Source of the DNA: Pseudoxanthomonas sp. CF385
GTDB taxonomy: Bacteria; Pseudomonadota; Gammaproteobacteria; Xanthomonadales; Xanthomonadaceae
Reading direction: 5' to 3'
NCBI RefSeq assembly: GCF_900104255.1
Contig: NZ_FNKZ01000002.1
Span: 744,001-808,000 of the forward strand
Length of the DNA: 64,000 nucleotides
Shown: positions 56,524 to 64,000 of the stretch, one piece after another
How the letters are laid out: the number at the start of each line of letters is the position of its first letter
How positions within the stretch are numbered: the first letter of the stretch is position 1
The notes under the pieces: generated by a model
Database searches by the model: none
Told to the model about the DNA's origin: nothing
The model's input: only the letters and a program-made list of their open reading frames with translations
Program-made: the position numbers and the translations under genes

Positions 56524-57528
56524 TCAGCCTTCCCACTTGCCCAGCGCGGCCAGGCCATTTTCCTTCGCGCGCTCGTACACCACGGCCTGGGCCTTGGCGA
56601 AGTTGCCCTTCAGGTCCTGCGACCACAGCTTCAGCGCGGCCTGCTGCATGGCGCGGCCGTAGGAGAAGCTGAGCGGCCACGGCAGGCTGCCGAGCTGGTT
56701 CATCGCATTGAGGTGGGCGGTGGACTGCTCGTCGGTCTGGCCGCCGGACAGGAACACGATGCCCGGCAGGATCGCCGGCACGGTGCTCTTCAGGCACATC
56801 ACGGTGGACTCGGCCACTTCGTCGACGTCGGCCTGCTCATCGCTGTCCTTGCCGGCGATGACCATCGAGGCCTTCAGGATGGTGCCTTCCAGCAGCACGT
56901 TCTGCTCGTACAGCGCGCCGAACAGCGAACGCAGCACGGCTTCGGTCACTTCGTAGCAGACTTCGATGTTGTGGTCGCCGTCCATCAGCACTTCCGGCTC
57001 CACCATCGGCACCAGGCCGCATTCCTGGCACAGCGCGGCATAACGGGCCAGCGCATGGGCGTTGGCTTCGATGCAGGTGCCGGACGGGATGTCTTCGCCG
57101 ATGGTGATCACCGCGCGCCACTTGGCGAAGCGGGCACCCAGCTTGTAGTACTCCTTCAGGCGGTCGCGCAGGCCGTCCAGGCCTTCGGTGACCACTTCGC
57201 CGGGGCAGCCGGCCAGGGCGTGCGTGCCCTTGTCCACCTTGATGCCCGGGATGATGCCGTGCTCGCTCATGTACTTGGCGAACGGCACGCCGTCCTTGGT
57301 GGACTGGCGGATCGTTTCGTCGTACAGGATGGCGCCGGAGATGTAATCGGACAGCTTGGGCGTGGTGAGCAGCAGCTCGCGGTAGGCGCGGCGGTTCTCT
57401 TCCGTGTTCTCGATGCCCACGCCCTGGAACCGCTTGGCGATGGTGGTGGTGGACTCGTCGATCGCGATGATGCCCTTGCCCGCGGCCACCATGGCCTGGG
57501 CGGTTTCGGCAAGCTGTTCGATGCTCAT
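56524..57528 (-). CDS. fda: Class I fructose-bisphosphate aldolase
   Basis: 334 residues. The start MSIEQLAETAQAMVAAGKGI is that of bacterial class I enzymes with homology to eukaryotic aldolase A. The Schiff-base lysine is in LLEGTILKASMVIAGKD. Further motifs are AIDESTTTIAKRFQGVGIEN and FLSGGQTDEQSTAHLNAMN. It cleaves fructose 1,6-bisphosphate to DHAP and glyceraldehyde 3-phosphate. It follows pyk in the same direction with a separate -10. Confidence 0.96.
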   Translation of the reverse strand: MSIEQLAETAQAMVAAGKGIIAIDESTTTIAKRFQGVGIENTEENRRAYRELLLTTPKLSDYISGAILYDETIRQSTKDGVPFAKYMSEHGIIPGIKVDKGTHALAGCPGEVVTEGLDGLRDRLKEYYKLGARFAKWRAVITIGEDIPSGTCIEANAHALARYAALCQECGLVPMVEPEVLMDGDHNIEVCYEVTEAVLRSLFGALYEQNVLLEGTILKASMVIAGKDSDEQADVDEVAESTVMCLKSTVPAILPGIVFLSGGQTDEQSTAHLNAMNQLGSLPWPLSFSYGRAMQQAALKLWSQDLKGNFAKAQAVVYERAKENGLAALGKWEG

Positions 57529-57561
57529 GGGGTTCCTGGGGAAGCGGCGGGAAAGATACCA

Positions 57562-57567
57562 ATTGTA
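57562..57567 (-). promoter_or_regulatory. -10 element of fda
   Basis: Minus-strand GGCTACAATTGG, TACAAT, 34 bases before the fda start; TTGCCC lies upstream with a long spacer. Confidence 0.4.
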
Positions 57568-57656
57568 GCCCGCGCCGCGCCGGCAGCGGGCAACCCTGAT
57601 GATGAACGCGCCGCGGCGCGCCCGGATCCGGACGCGGCGGGAATCCCGGAAACCGG

Positions 57657-59126
57657 TTACAGCTCGCCCAGTCCCTCGGCCTTGCCGCGCTCGCCCATCT
57701 GCAGCAGGCGCAGCGTGTTGGTGGCGCCGTGCTGCTCCATGTGGTCGCCGCTGGTGAAGATCACGCGGTCGCCCTCGGCCAGCAGCGTGCGGTCGTGCAG
57801 CACGCGCATCGCATCGCGCGCGGCTTCGCGCGGCGCCAGGCCGCGGCTGTCGAACGCGATCGGAAACACATCGCGGATCATCGCCATCTTGCGGCGGGCG
57901 CCGTCGTGGCGCGAGAACGCGTAGATCGGCGCGCTGGAGCGGAAGCGCGACAGGAAGCGCGCGGTGCCGCCGGATTCGGTCATCGCCACGATCGCACGCA
58001 CGCCGATGTGCTCGGATAGGAACATCGTCGCCATCGCGATCGCCTGGTCGGCGCGCTCGAGATTGCGCGGCGCCTTCTCGAAATCGGTGTCCATCTCGAA
58101 CTGCTTCTCGGCGCCCAGGCAAATGCGCGCCATCGCCTCCACCGCGCGCACCGGATAGCTGCCGGCGGCGGTTTCGGCGGAGAGCATCACCGCGTCGGTG
58201 CCGTCGATGACGGCATTCGCCACGTCCAGCACTTCGGCGCGCGTCGGGATCGGGCTGTCCACCATCGACTGCAGCATCTGGGTGGCGGTGATCACCACTT
58301 TGTTCTGCGCCAGCGACTCGCGGATGATCTTCTTCTGCAGGCCCGGCAGCTCGGCATCGCCGATCTCCACGCCGAGGTCGCCGCGCGCCACCATCACCAC
58401 GTCGCTGGCATCGACGATCTCGGTCAGGTTCTCGATGGCTTCGGTGCGCTCGATCTTCGACACCAGTGCGGCATCGCAACCGTGCTGGCGCGCGATGCGG
58501 CGGGCCTCGTTCATGTCTTCGGCGTTGCGGCAGAACGACACGGCGATGAAATCCACGCCGATGTTCTCGGCCACGTACGCGATCAGTTCGCGGTCGCGCT
58601 CGGTCAGCGCGCCCAGCGACAGGCCGCCGCCCTGCTTGTTCAGGCCCTTGCGGTCGGACAGCACGCCGTCGTTGAGCACCGTGCAGACGATGCGCTCGCC
58701 GTCGACCTGCACCACCTGCAGCTGCATCAGGCCGTCGTCGAGCAGCAGCACATCGTCCGCCGCCACGTCGCCCGGCAGGCCCAGGTAGCTGACGCCGACC
58801 TGGTGGATGTCGCCCGGAGGCGCGTCCGCGTTGGCGACCAGATCGAAGCGGTCGCCTTTCTTCAGCACGATCTTGCCTTCGGAGAAGCGCTCGATGCGGA
58901 TCTTCGGGCCCGGCAGATCGGCGAGGATGCCGACTTCGGCGCCCACACGCTGCGCGGCGAGGCGCACGGCGGCGGCGCGCTTGGCCTGGCCCGAGGGATC
59001 GCCATGCGAGAAGTTCAGGCGCACCACGTTCACGCCGGCGCGGAACAGCTCCTCGAGCACGCCGGGCGGGTCCGTCGCCGGTCCGAGGGTGGCGAGGATC
59101 TTGGTGCGGCGCTGGCGTTCGGTCAT
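57657..59126 (-). CDS. pyk: Pyruvate kinase (type II)
   Basis: 489 residues. It makes pyruvate and ATP from PEP. The N terminus is MTERQRRTKILATLGPATDP; the start at 59126 is required because the ILATLGPA motif opens every pyruvate kinase. Catalytic motifs are VNVVRLNFSHGD, MVARGDLGVEIGDAELPGLQ, ITATQMLQSMVDSPIPTRAE and DGTDAVMLSAETAAGSYPV. It lies downstream of pgk and the HAD phosphatase on the same strand, across a 268-base gap. Confidence 0.97.
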   Translation of the reverse strand: MTERQRRTKILATLGPATDPPGVLEELFRAGVNVVRLNFSHGDPSGQAKRAAAVRLAAQRVGAEVGILADLPGPKIRIERFSEGKIVLKKGDRFDLVANADAPPGDIHQVGVSYLGLPGDVAADDVLLLDDGLMQLQVVQVDGERIVCTVLNDGVLSDRKGLNKQGGGLSLGALTERDRELIAYVAENIGVDFIAVSFCRNAEDMNEARRIARQHGCDAALVSKIERTEAIENLTEIVDASDVVMVARGDLGVEIGDAELPGLQKKIIRESLAQNKVVITATQMLQSMVDSPIPTRAEVLDVANAVIDGTDAVMLSAETAAGSYPVRAVEAMARICLGAEKQFEMDTDFEKAPRNLERADQAIAMATMFLSEHIGVRAIVAMTESGGTARFLSRFRSSAPIYAFSRHDGARRKMAMIRDVFPIAFDSRGLAPREAARDAMRVLHDRTLLAEGDRVIFTSGDHMEQHGATNTLRLLQMGERGKAEGLGEL

Positions 59127-59394
59127 GGTGCGGATTCCCTGTAATCGCACAAACGCTACCACAGCGATTGAACGCCGCAACGACCGATGATCTTCATGCT
59201 TGCATGCTGTCCCGGGACAGCCTCGCGCATGCCTGCCCGGGATCATGGAAACCGCTGTTTTCAAGCGCTTTCACGCGATTCCGCAGGATCGCGCGACTGG
59301 TATTTTTTTGGTCTGAGCATCGGGCCACGATGCTGCGCACGCACACCCGACTGCGCAAACGCAACGGATGAAACGCGCGTTTGATCGTAACGTT
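59127..59394. other. Spacer between pyk and the HAD phosphatase gene
   Basis: 268 bases, no gene supported. It holds a hairpin AGCATCG/CGATGCT (59318-59336) and an A/T-rich run (TATTTTTTT, about 59298). The pyk promoter presumably lies here; I cannot place it. Confidence 0.4.
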
Positions 59395-60036
59395 TCAGCC
59401 GAACAACGGTGCCAGTTGCCCAGGCGCTTTCACGAGATGATCCGCGCCCGCATCGCGCAATTCCTGTTCTCCGCCGAAGCCCCACAACACGCCGACGTTG
59501 CGCATGCCGTGGTGGCGCGCGCCTTCGATATCCATGCGGCGGTCGCCGATCATCCAGCAGGCGTCCGGCGTGAGCGCGAGCCGCCGCAGGGCTTCTGCGA
59601 TCAGGTCCGCCTTGTGGCTAAGACGGCCATCGGCCGTCGCGCCGATGATGTTCTCGAAGCGGTGCCCGAACGGCAGGTGCGCGAGGATCTTGCGCGCGTG
59701 CGGCTCGTTCTTCGCGGTGACCACGGCGAGCCGATGCCCGTCCGCATGCAGGGCCTCGATCGCGTCGCCGATGCCGGCATAGACCTGGTGCTCCAGCCAG
59801 CCATGCGACTCGAAGCGCTCGAGATAGAGCTCGACCGCCGCCTCCACACGTGCCGGATCGCCCAGCAGCGGCATGAAGCTCGTACGCAGCGACGGGCCGA
59901 TCCAACCGCGCAGTTCGGCCTCCGTCGGCACCGGATGATCGAGCTGCGTCAGCGCGTGCGCGACGCAGCGGGTGATGCCGATGGCGGAATCGATCAACGT
60001 GCCGTCGAGATCGAAGAACAGCGTGGGACGGCTCAC
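59395..60036 (-). CDS. gph: HAD phosphatase, phosphoglycolate phosphatase-like
   Basis: 213 residues. The haloacid dehalogenase catalytic motifs are [16 protein letters not shown] (nucleophile Asp), [14 protein letters not shown] and [18 protein letters not shown]. Its start codon is GTG 60036, overlapping the pgk stop by 4 bases (GTGA), which is a sign of translational coupling. Relatives hydrolyse 2-phosphoglycolate and related side products. Its position between pgk and pyk suggests clean-up of glycolytic by-products, but the substrate is not proved by sequence. Confidence 0.85.
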   Translation of the reverse strand: MSRPTLFFDLDGTLIDSAIGITRCVAHALTQLDHPVPTEAELRGWIGPSLRTSFMPLLGDPARVEAAVELYLERFESHGWLEHQVYAGIGDAIEALHADGHRLAVVTAKNEPHARKILAHLPFGHRFENIIGATADGRLSHKADLIAEALRRLALTPDACWMIGDRRMDIEGARHHGMRNVGVLWGFGGEQELRDAGADHLVKAPGQLAPLFG

Positions 60037-61208
60037 GCGCCGCGCGCCTCCAGGGCGGCGACGGCAGGCAGCGTCTTGCCTTCCAGGAACTCGAGGAACG
60101 CGCCGCCACCGGTGGAGATGTAGCTGACGTCGTCGGCGATGCCGTACTTGTCGACCGCGGCCAGCGTGTCGCCGCCACCGGCGATGGAGAAGGCCGGCGA
60201 CTGCGCGATCGCGCGCGCCAGCGTCTCGGTGCCCTTGCCGAAGGCGTCGAATTCGAACACGCCGACCGGGCCGTTCCACACCACGGTGCCGGCGGACTTG
60301 ATCAACTCGGCATAGCGCTGCGCAGTGGTCGGACCGATGTCGAGGATCAGGTCATCCGCGCCGACCGCATCGACGGCCTTGACGGTCGCCGGCGCATCGG
60401 CCGCGAAGGCCGTGGCCACCACCACGTCGTCGGGCAGCGGGATCTCGGCGCCACGGGCCTTGGCGTCGGCGTCGATCTTCTTCGCCGTCTCGATGAGGTC
60501 GGCCTCGTACAGCGACTTGCCCACCGTGTGCCCTTCGGCGGCGATGAACGTGTTGGCGATGCCGCCACCGACGATCAGCTGGTCGACCTTGCCGACCAGG
60601 CTGGTCAGCAGTTCGAGCTTGGTGGACACCTTGCTGCCGGCGACGATGGCCAGCAGCGGGCGCGCGGGGCTGGCCAGCGCCTTGTCCAGCGCATCCAGTT
60701 CCGCCATCAGCAGCGGGCCGCCCGCCGCCACGGCCGCGAAGCGGATCACGCCGTGCGTGGAAGCCTGCGCGCGGTGCGCCGTGCCGAATGCGTCCATGAC
60801 GAACACATCGCACAGCGCGGCGTACTTCTTCGACAGGGCCTCGTCGTCCTTGCCCTCACCGACGTTCATGCGGCAGTTCTCGAGCAGGACGATCTGGCCC
60901 GGCTGCACGTCCACGCCGTCGACCCAGTCCTTCACCAGCGGCACGTCCACGCCCAGCAGTTCGGTCAGGCGCGCAGCGACCGGCGCCAGCGAATCGGCCT
61001 CGCTCCACACGCCTTCCTTCGGCCGGCCCAGGTGCGAGGTAACCATCACCGCCGCACCCTTCTGCAAGGCCAGCTTCAGCGTGGGCAGCGACGCGGTGAT
61101 GCGCTGTTCGGAGGTGATGCGGCCGGCGTCGATCGGCACGTTGAGATCCTGGCGGATCAGCACGCGCTTGCCGGTCAGGTCGAGGTCGGTCATGCGGACG
61201 ATGGGCAT
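60033..61208 (-). CDS. pgk: Phosphoglycerate kinase
   Basis: 391 residues. It moves phosphate between 1,3-bisphosphoglycerate and ADP. Seen motifs are [20 protein letters not shown] (substrate Arg and Asn), [33 protein letters not shown] and [16 protein letters not shown], then [19 protein letters not shown]. Full length. It is the first gene of pgk-gph. Confidence 0.97.
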   Translation of the reverse strand: MPIVRMTDLDLTGKRVLIRQDLNVPIDAGRITSEQRITASLPTLKLALQKGAAVMVTSHLGRPKEGVWSEADSLAPVAARLTELLGVDVPLVKDWVDGVDVQPGQIVLLENCRMNVGEGKDDEALSKKYAALCDVFVMDAFGTAHRAQASTHGVIRFAAVAAGGPLLMAELDALDKALASPARPLLAIVAGSKVSTKLELLTSLVGKVDQLIVGGGIANTFIAAEGHTVGKSLYEADLIETAKKIDADAKARGAEIPLPDDVVVATAFAADAPATVKAVDAVGADDLILDIGPTTAQRYAELIKSAGTVVWNGPVGVFEFDAFGKGTETLARAIAQSPAFSIAGGGDTLAAVDKYGIADDVSYISTGGGAFLEFLEGKTLPAVAALEARGA

Positions 61209-61282
61209 CGGGGGAGTCCTGGGCAGCCGGAAAGACGCCTATTGTCCCGGCTGCGCACCGACGCCGCAAACCCGCGGGCGAT

Positions 61283-62650
61283 CTACTCCGCGGGACGCTT
61301 GCGCAACAGGCTGAAGGCGAAGGCGACGACCAGGGCCGCACCGAGCAGCAACAGGCCCCACAGCAACCAGGCCTTCCAGTCGCGCTGCGGCGGCGGCGGC
61401 ACCAGCGCCGCATCGCCGGCGAAGGCGGCGGCGGGCGACAGATAGGCCGGTGCAGGTTGCCAGTCCTGGCCGCGATCGCGGCGCAGCGCATCCACCAGTT
61501 CCGGCATCGGCACGGCCGCACGGCGCGCCGACGCACTGCCCGCCACCAGGGCGTACGGCGGCGTGCCCTGCGCCAGGAACACCATCACCTCCGGCCGGTA
61601 GCCCACCCGCAGGGTCGGGGACTGTTCGGGCAAGGGGCCCCGGCTGCGCAGCCGCCAGTAGCGGTCGCGCACCGGCCCGCTCGACAGCGGCTGCTCGGGC
61701 GAAGCACTGGGGCGGTCGCCATCCACGCGATACGCCACCCACGGGCCCGCGCGCAGCCGCCATGGCGCATCGTCCGCATCGCGGCTTTCCAGCGTCCATT
61801 CGCCCACGGCGAAATCGTCCATCGCCAGGTCCGCGAGCGCGACCGGATAACGCCCGTCGCTCTGGTAAACGTAACCGTCGACGCCCTGCTCGCTGACGCG
61901 ACGGCCGCGCAGGTCCGACCACGCCACCGTTTCCTGCATGCGCGCGGCGTCCAGCCGCACGCGCACTTCGCGGATCGGCAGCGCGTCGGCGGCATCCAGG
62001 GGCACGAAGCGCACATAGCGGTAGCCGCCGCGGATCGGCGCTTCGGCGCGCACGAGGCGCTGTCCACCCCGCTGCAGTTCCACCAGGGTCACGCGGTCCT
62101 GCAGCACATCCCAGGCTTGCAGGTCCTGGCTGCCCTCGATGCGGAAGGCGGCTTCGCGCGAAGCACCCGGCTCCCAGCTGATCTCCAGCGCCTCGGGATC
62201 GTCGCGGATACCGCTCAGGTCCACCAGGAAAGCCCGGCCATGGCCGTCCACGGTGGCCGACGCGCCGCCATCGGCGTCGATCCGCACGATGCGCCCGTTG
62301 TCGCCGAACTGCGCCGATACCCGCGAGGGCCCCACCGTGCCGGCAGCCGCACCCGGCAGCGGGAACCACGGCACCACGACGCGACGCGCCGGCAGCGCCG
62401 TGGGTTGTTCGGGACCGAACAACGCGGCGGCGACCGGCTTGCCTTGCGCATCCAGCACGTCGACATCGCGCAGGTCGGGCCACGCGGTGGTGGCGTAAAC
62501 GGTGCGATCGAGCTCGACGCGGTAGGCGCCCGCGCGTTCGGCCGACAGGGCCAGCGGCCAACGCTTCGCGTACGCGGCGTTCGTCGGCGCCTGCGCGAGC
62601 GCCGCAGGCGAGGCCGTCAGCAATGCCAAAGCAAGCAGCAACGTCCTCAT
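61283..62650 (-). CDS. DUF3999 family exported membrane protein
   Basis: 455 residues. A signal peptide (MRTLLLALALLTASPAALAQ), a long beta-rich periplasmic part and one C-terminal transmembrane helix (WLLWGLLLLGAALVVAFAFS) ending in a basic tail. This layout and the YRVELDRTVYATTAWPDLRD start match DUF3999. The function is unknown. It overlaps the stop of the DUF2339 gene by 4 bases, so the two are coupled; the pairing is common in proteobacteria. Confidence 0.85.
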   Translation of the reverse strand: MRTLLLALALLTASPAALAQAPTNAAYAKRWPLALSAERAGAYRVELDRTVYATTAWPDLRDVDVLDAQGKPVAAALFGPEQPTALPARRVVVPWFPLPGAAAGTVGPSRVSAQFGDNGRIVRIDADGGASATVDGHGRAFLVDLSGIRDDPEALEISWEPGASREAAFRIEGSQDLQAWDVLQDRVTLVELQRGGQRLVRAEAPIRGGYRYVRFVPLDAADALPIREVRVRLDAARMQETVAWSDLRGRRVSEQGVDGYVYQSDGRYPVALADLAMDDFAVGEWTLESRDADDAPWRLRAGPWVAYRVDGDRPSASPEQPLSSGPVRDRYWRLRSRGPLPEQSPTLRVGYRPEVMVFLAQGTPPYALVAGSASARRAAVPMPELVDALRRDRGQDWQPAPAYLSPAAAFAGDAALVPPPPQRDWKAWLLWGLLLLGAALVVAFAFSLLRKRPAE

Positions 62651-64000
62651 GCGGTGGCCTCCTTCGTGTCGGCGCGACGCGGCGGCGCCGGCGCCAGGTA
62701 ACCCACCACCGTGCAGAGCAGGCCGTAGGCGATGAACGAACCGATGCCCAGCAGGTTGCCCAGGTGCTGGCGATCCACCGTCATCAATTTCACCAACACC
62801 ACGCCCATGAGCACGGCGCCACCCAGCCACAGCATGCGCTGGCCACGACGTGAACCGATCACCCAGCCCAGCACGCCCAACACGCTCCACACTACCGTCA
62901 GGCTGGTCTGCGCGAGGCTGCCCGATAGCAGCGCGCCATCCCACGGCACGCCGCCCCAGTGATGCACGGCATGCAGCACGACCGAGGTGACCCAGACGAA
63001 GGCCGCCGCGGACAGCAGCACGATCTGCGCGGGCGCCATGCTGCGGTCTTCCGGCATCCACCAGCGCAGCAGCAAGACGAGCACCGCGAGCTGCGCGAGT
63101 TCCAGCGGATTCACCACCGGGATCCACGGCAACGGCGTGGCATCGCCGGCGACGAACAGCGAACCCACCCACCACAGCGCGAGCACGGAGAACAGCACGC
63201 CGAGCAGCGGCGTGCGCCAGCCGTCGAAACGCTCGCCCAGCGGTGCCGCCAGCCAGGTCCAGCGGAACAGCGCCAGGGCGACGACCACCAGCCACGGCAG
63301 CGCGATCAAACCGGCCGTCCAGCCCTGGCCCATGCCCTCCAGCCAGTCGGGCAGCCATGCGAACAGCAGGCTTGCCACCAGCGGCCACACCAGCCACCAC
63401 ACGAACTGCGCCGCACCGGCGAGGCGATGCTCGCTGTCGCGCAGGCACAGCAGACTGCGCACGCCCAGCACCGCATAAGCCAGCCAGGCCCATGCGCCGT
63501 TGCCTGCGAAGGGCTGCTGGTGCACATCGGCCTGCCACAGCGCCAGCGGCACCGCAGAGGCCAAGGCCGCCAGCGTCGTCCAAGCCAGTCCACCCGAAGG
63601 ACGACGACGATGCACTTCGGCCGCCAGCCATCCGCTCAGCGCCACGAAGGCGAGCATCGCGTCGGGCTCGTCCCGATGGCCCAGGTACCGGCTGATCTCC
63701 AGCGTGCCGTTGCCCAGCCACCAGGCCAGGCCCCACAGGTAGTACAGGCCCGCGAGGGCGCCCTGCCGACCGCGGTAGCTCCACGCGCTGGCAAAACCGG
63801 CGATCGCGATCAGCAGCGCGCTCATGAAGGGCGCATTGGCGAACATCGGCGCGCCCGGCACGTCGAACGCATTGCCCGACGTCCACGCATCGGCACGCGC
63901 GATGAAGAACGCACATGCCGCGGCCAGCTGCAGGCCCGCGCCGGTGAACTGCGGCAGCAGGCGCGACTGGCGCAGGCCCAGCCACACCAGCGCCGCGCCT
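62647..64000 (-). CDS. DUF2339 multi-pass membrane protein, C-terminal part
   Basis: The frame stays open to the right edge, so the N terminus is missing; more than 450 residues are visible. It contains a dozen or more transmembrane helices of alanine-, leucine- and tryptophan-rich type, for example RSLLCLRDSEHRLAGAAQFV followed by WWLVWPLVASLLFAWLP, and WVGSLFVAGDATPLPWIPVV. DUF2339 proteins are very large membrane proteins of unknown function. They are commonly found beside DUF3999, as here. Confidence 0.85.
   Translation of the reverse strand, partial: GAALVWLGLRQSRLLPQFTGAGLQLAAACAFFIARADAWTSGNAFDVPGAPMFANAPFMSALLIAIAGFASAWSYRGRQGALAGLYYLWGLAWWLGNGTLEISRYLGHRDEPDAMLAFVALSGWLAAEVHRRRPSGGLAWTTLAALASAVPLALWQADVHQQPFAGNGAWAWLAYAVLGVRSLLCLRDSEHRLAGAAQFVWWLVWPLVASLLFAWLPDWLEGMGQGWTAGLIALPWLVVVALALFRWTWLAAPLGERFDGWRTPLLGVLFSVLALWWVGSLFVAGDATPLPWIPVVNPLELAQLAVLVLLLRWWMPEDRSMAPAQIVLLSAAAFVWVTSVVLHAVHHWGGVPWDGALLSGSLAQTSLTVVWSVLGVLGWVIGSRRGQRMLWLGGAVLMGVVLVKLMTVDRQHLGNLLGIGSFIAYGLLCTVVGYLAPAPPRRADTKEATA

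Noticed and set aside
57529..58479. Extended frame joining fda with sequence antisense or out of frame to pyk
   Set aside because: The added part has no homology, and fda has a clear own start at 57528 with an upstream -10.

Overview
The window is high-GC chromosomal DNA of a gammaproteobacterium. Its gene content and order point to the Xanthomonadaceae/Lysobacteraceae (a Pseudoxanthomonas-, Stenotrophomonas- or Luteimonas-like genome). The pointers are the glyA-nrdR-ribD-FMN riboswitch-ribE-ribBA-ribH-nusB-thiL run, a fused cysNC, paired DUF885 hydrolases and REP-type inverted repeats built on GGGAGCGACGTGAGTCGCGA. The placement is inferred from sequence memory; no search was run.

Region 1 (1-3.78 kb) is accessory DNA. 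It holds the end of an N6-adenine DNA methyltransferase, its probable XamI-type endonuclease partner, and an unrecognised membrane/SH3 protein in DNA visibly richer in A+T than the rest. It stops at the 3' end of rnpB (minus strand), next to a patch of inverted GGGTAC motifs. This looks like a small defence island, but no integrase is visible.

Region 2 (3.79-15.3 kb): rnpB, two tandem secreted DUF885 proteins, the rsmI / lpoA-yraN divergent locus, an FAD/NAD(P) oxidoreductase-like protein, a D-lactate/glycolate-type FAD oxidase and a secreted CocE-type hydrolase.

Region 3 (15.4-24.4 kb, all minus): a vitamin and one-carbon cluster. glyA and nrdR lead into a GNAT protein, ribD and a methyltransferase; then an FMN riboswitch drives ribE-ribBA-ribH-nusB-thiL. 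The C-terminal half of RibBA lacks the zinc cysteines of GTP cyclohydrolase II, so the first step of flavin synthesis must be encoded elsewhere.

Region 4 (24.6-37.7 kb): ettA, a DUF3667 membrane protein, a soluble MCP-like sensor, a Rieske protein, a fumarylacetoacetase-family enzyme, mscL, an M28 peptidase, a TrmH-family RNA methyltransferase, a GNAT protein and an RND efflux pair.

Region 5 (37.8-51.9 kb) is an almost complete assimilatory sulfate reduction locus. cysD-cysNC (activation) diverges from cysJ-cysI-cysH (reduction); then come a LytS/LytTR two-component pair and two small orphans, and finally cysB divergent from cysG-cysK. Together these take sulfate to cysteine and make the sirohaem that CysI needs.

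Region 6 (52-64 kb): a VOC protein, a marR-emrA-emrB efflux operon, a DUF6498 membrane protein, a lower-glycolysis cluster (fda, pyk, HAD phosphatase, pgk) and a DUF3999-DUF2339 envelope pair cut by the window end. No tRNA, rRNA, CRISPR array, IS element or prophage was found.
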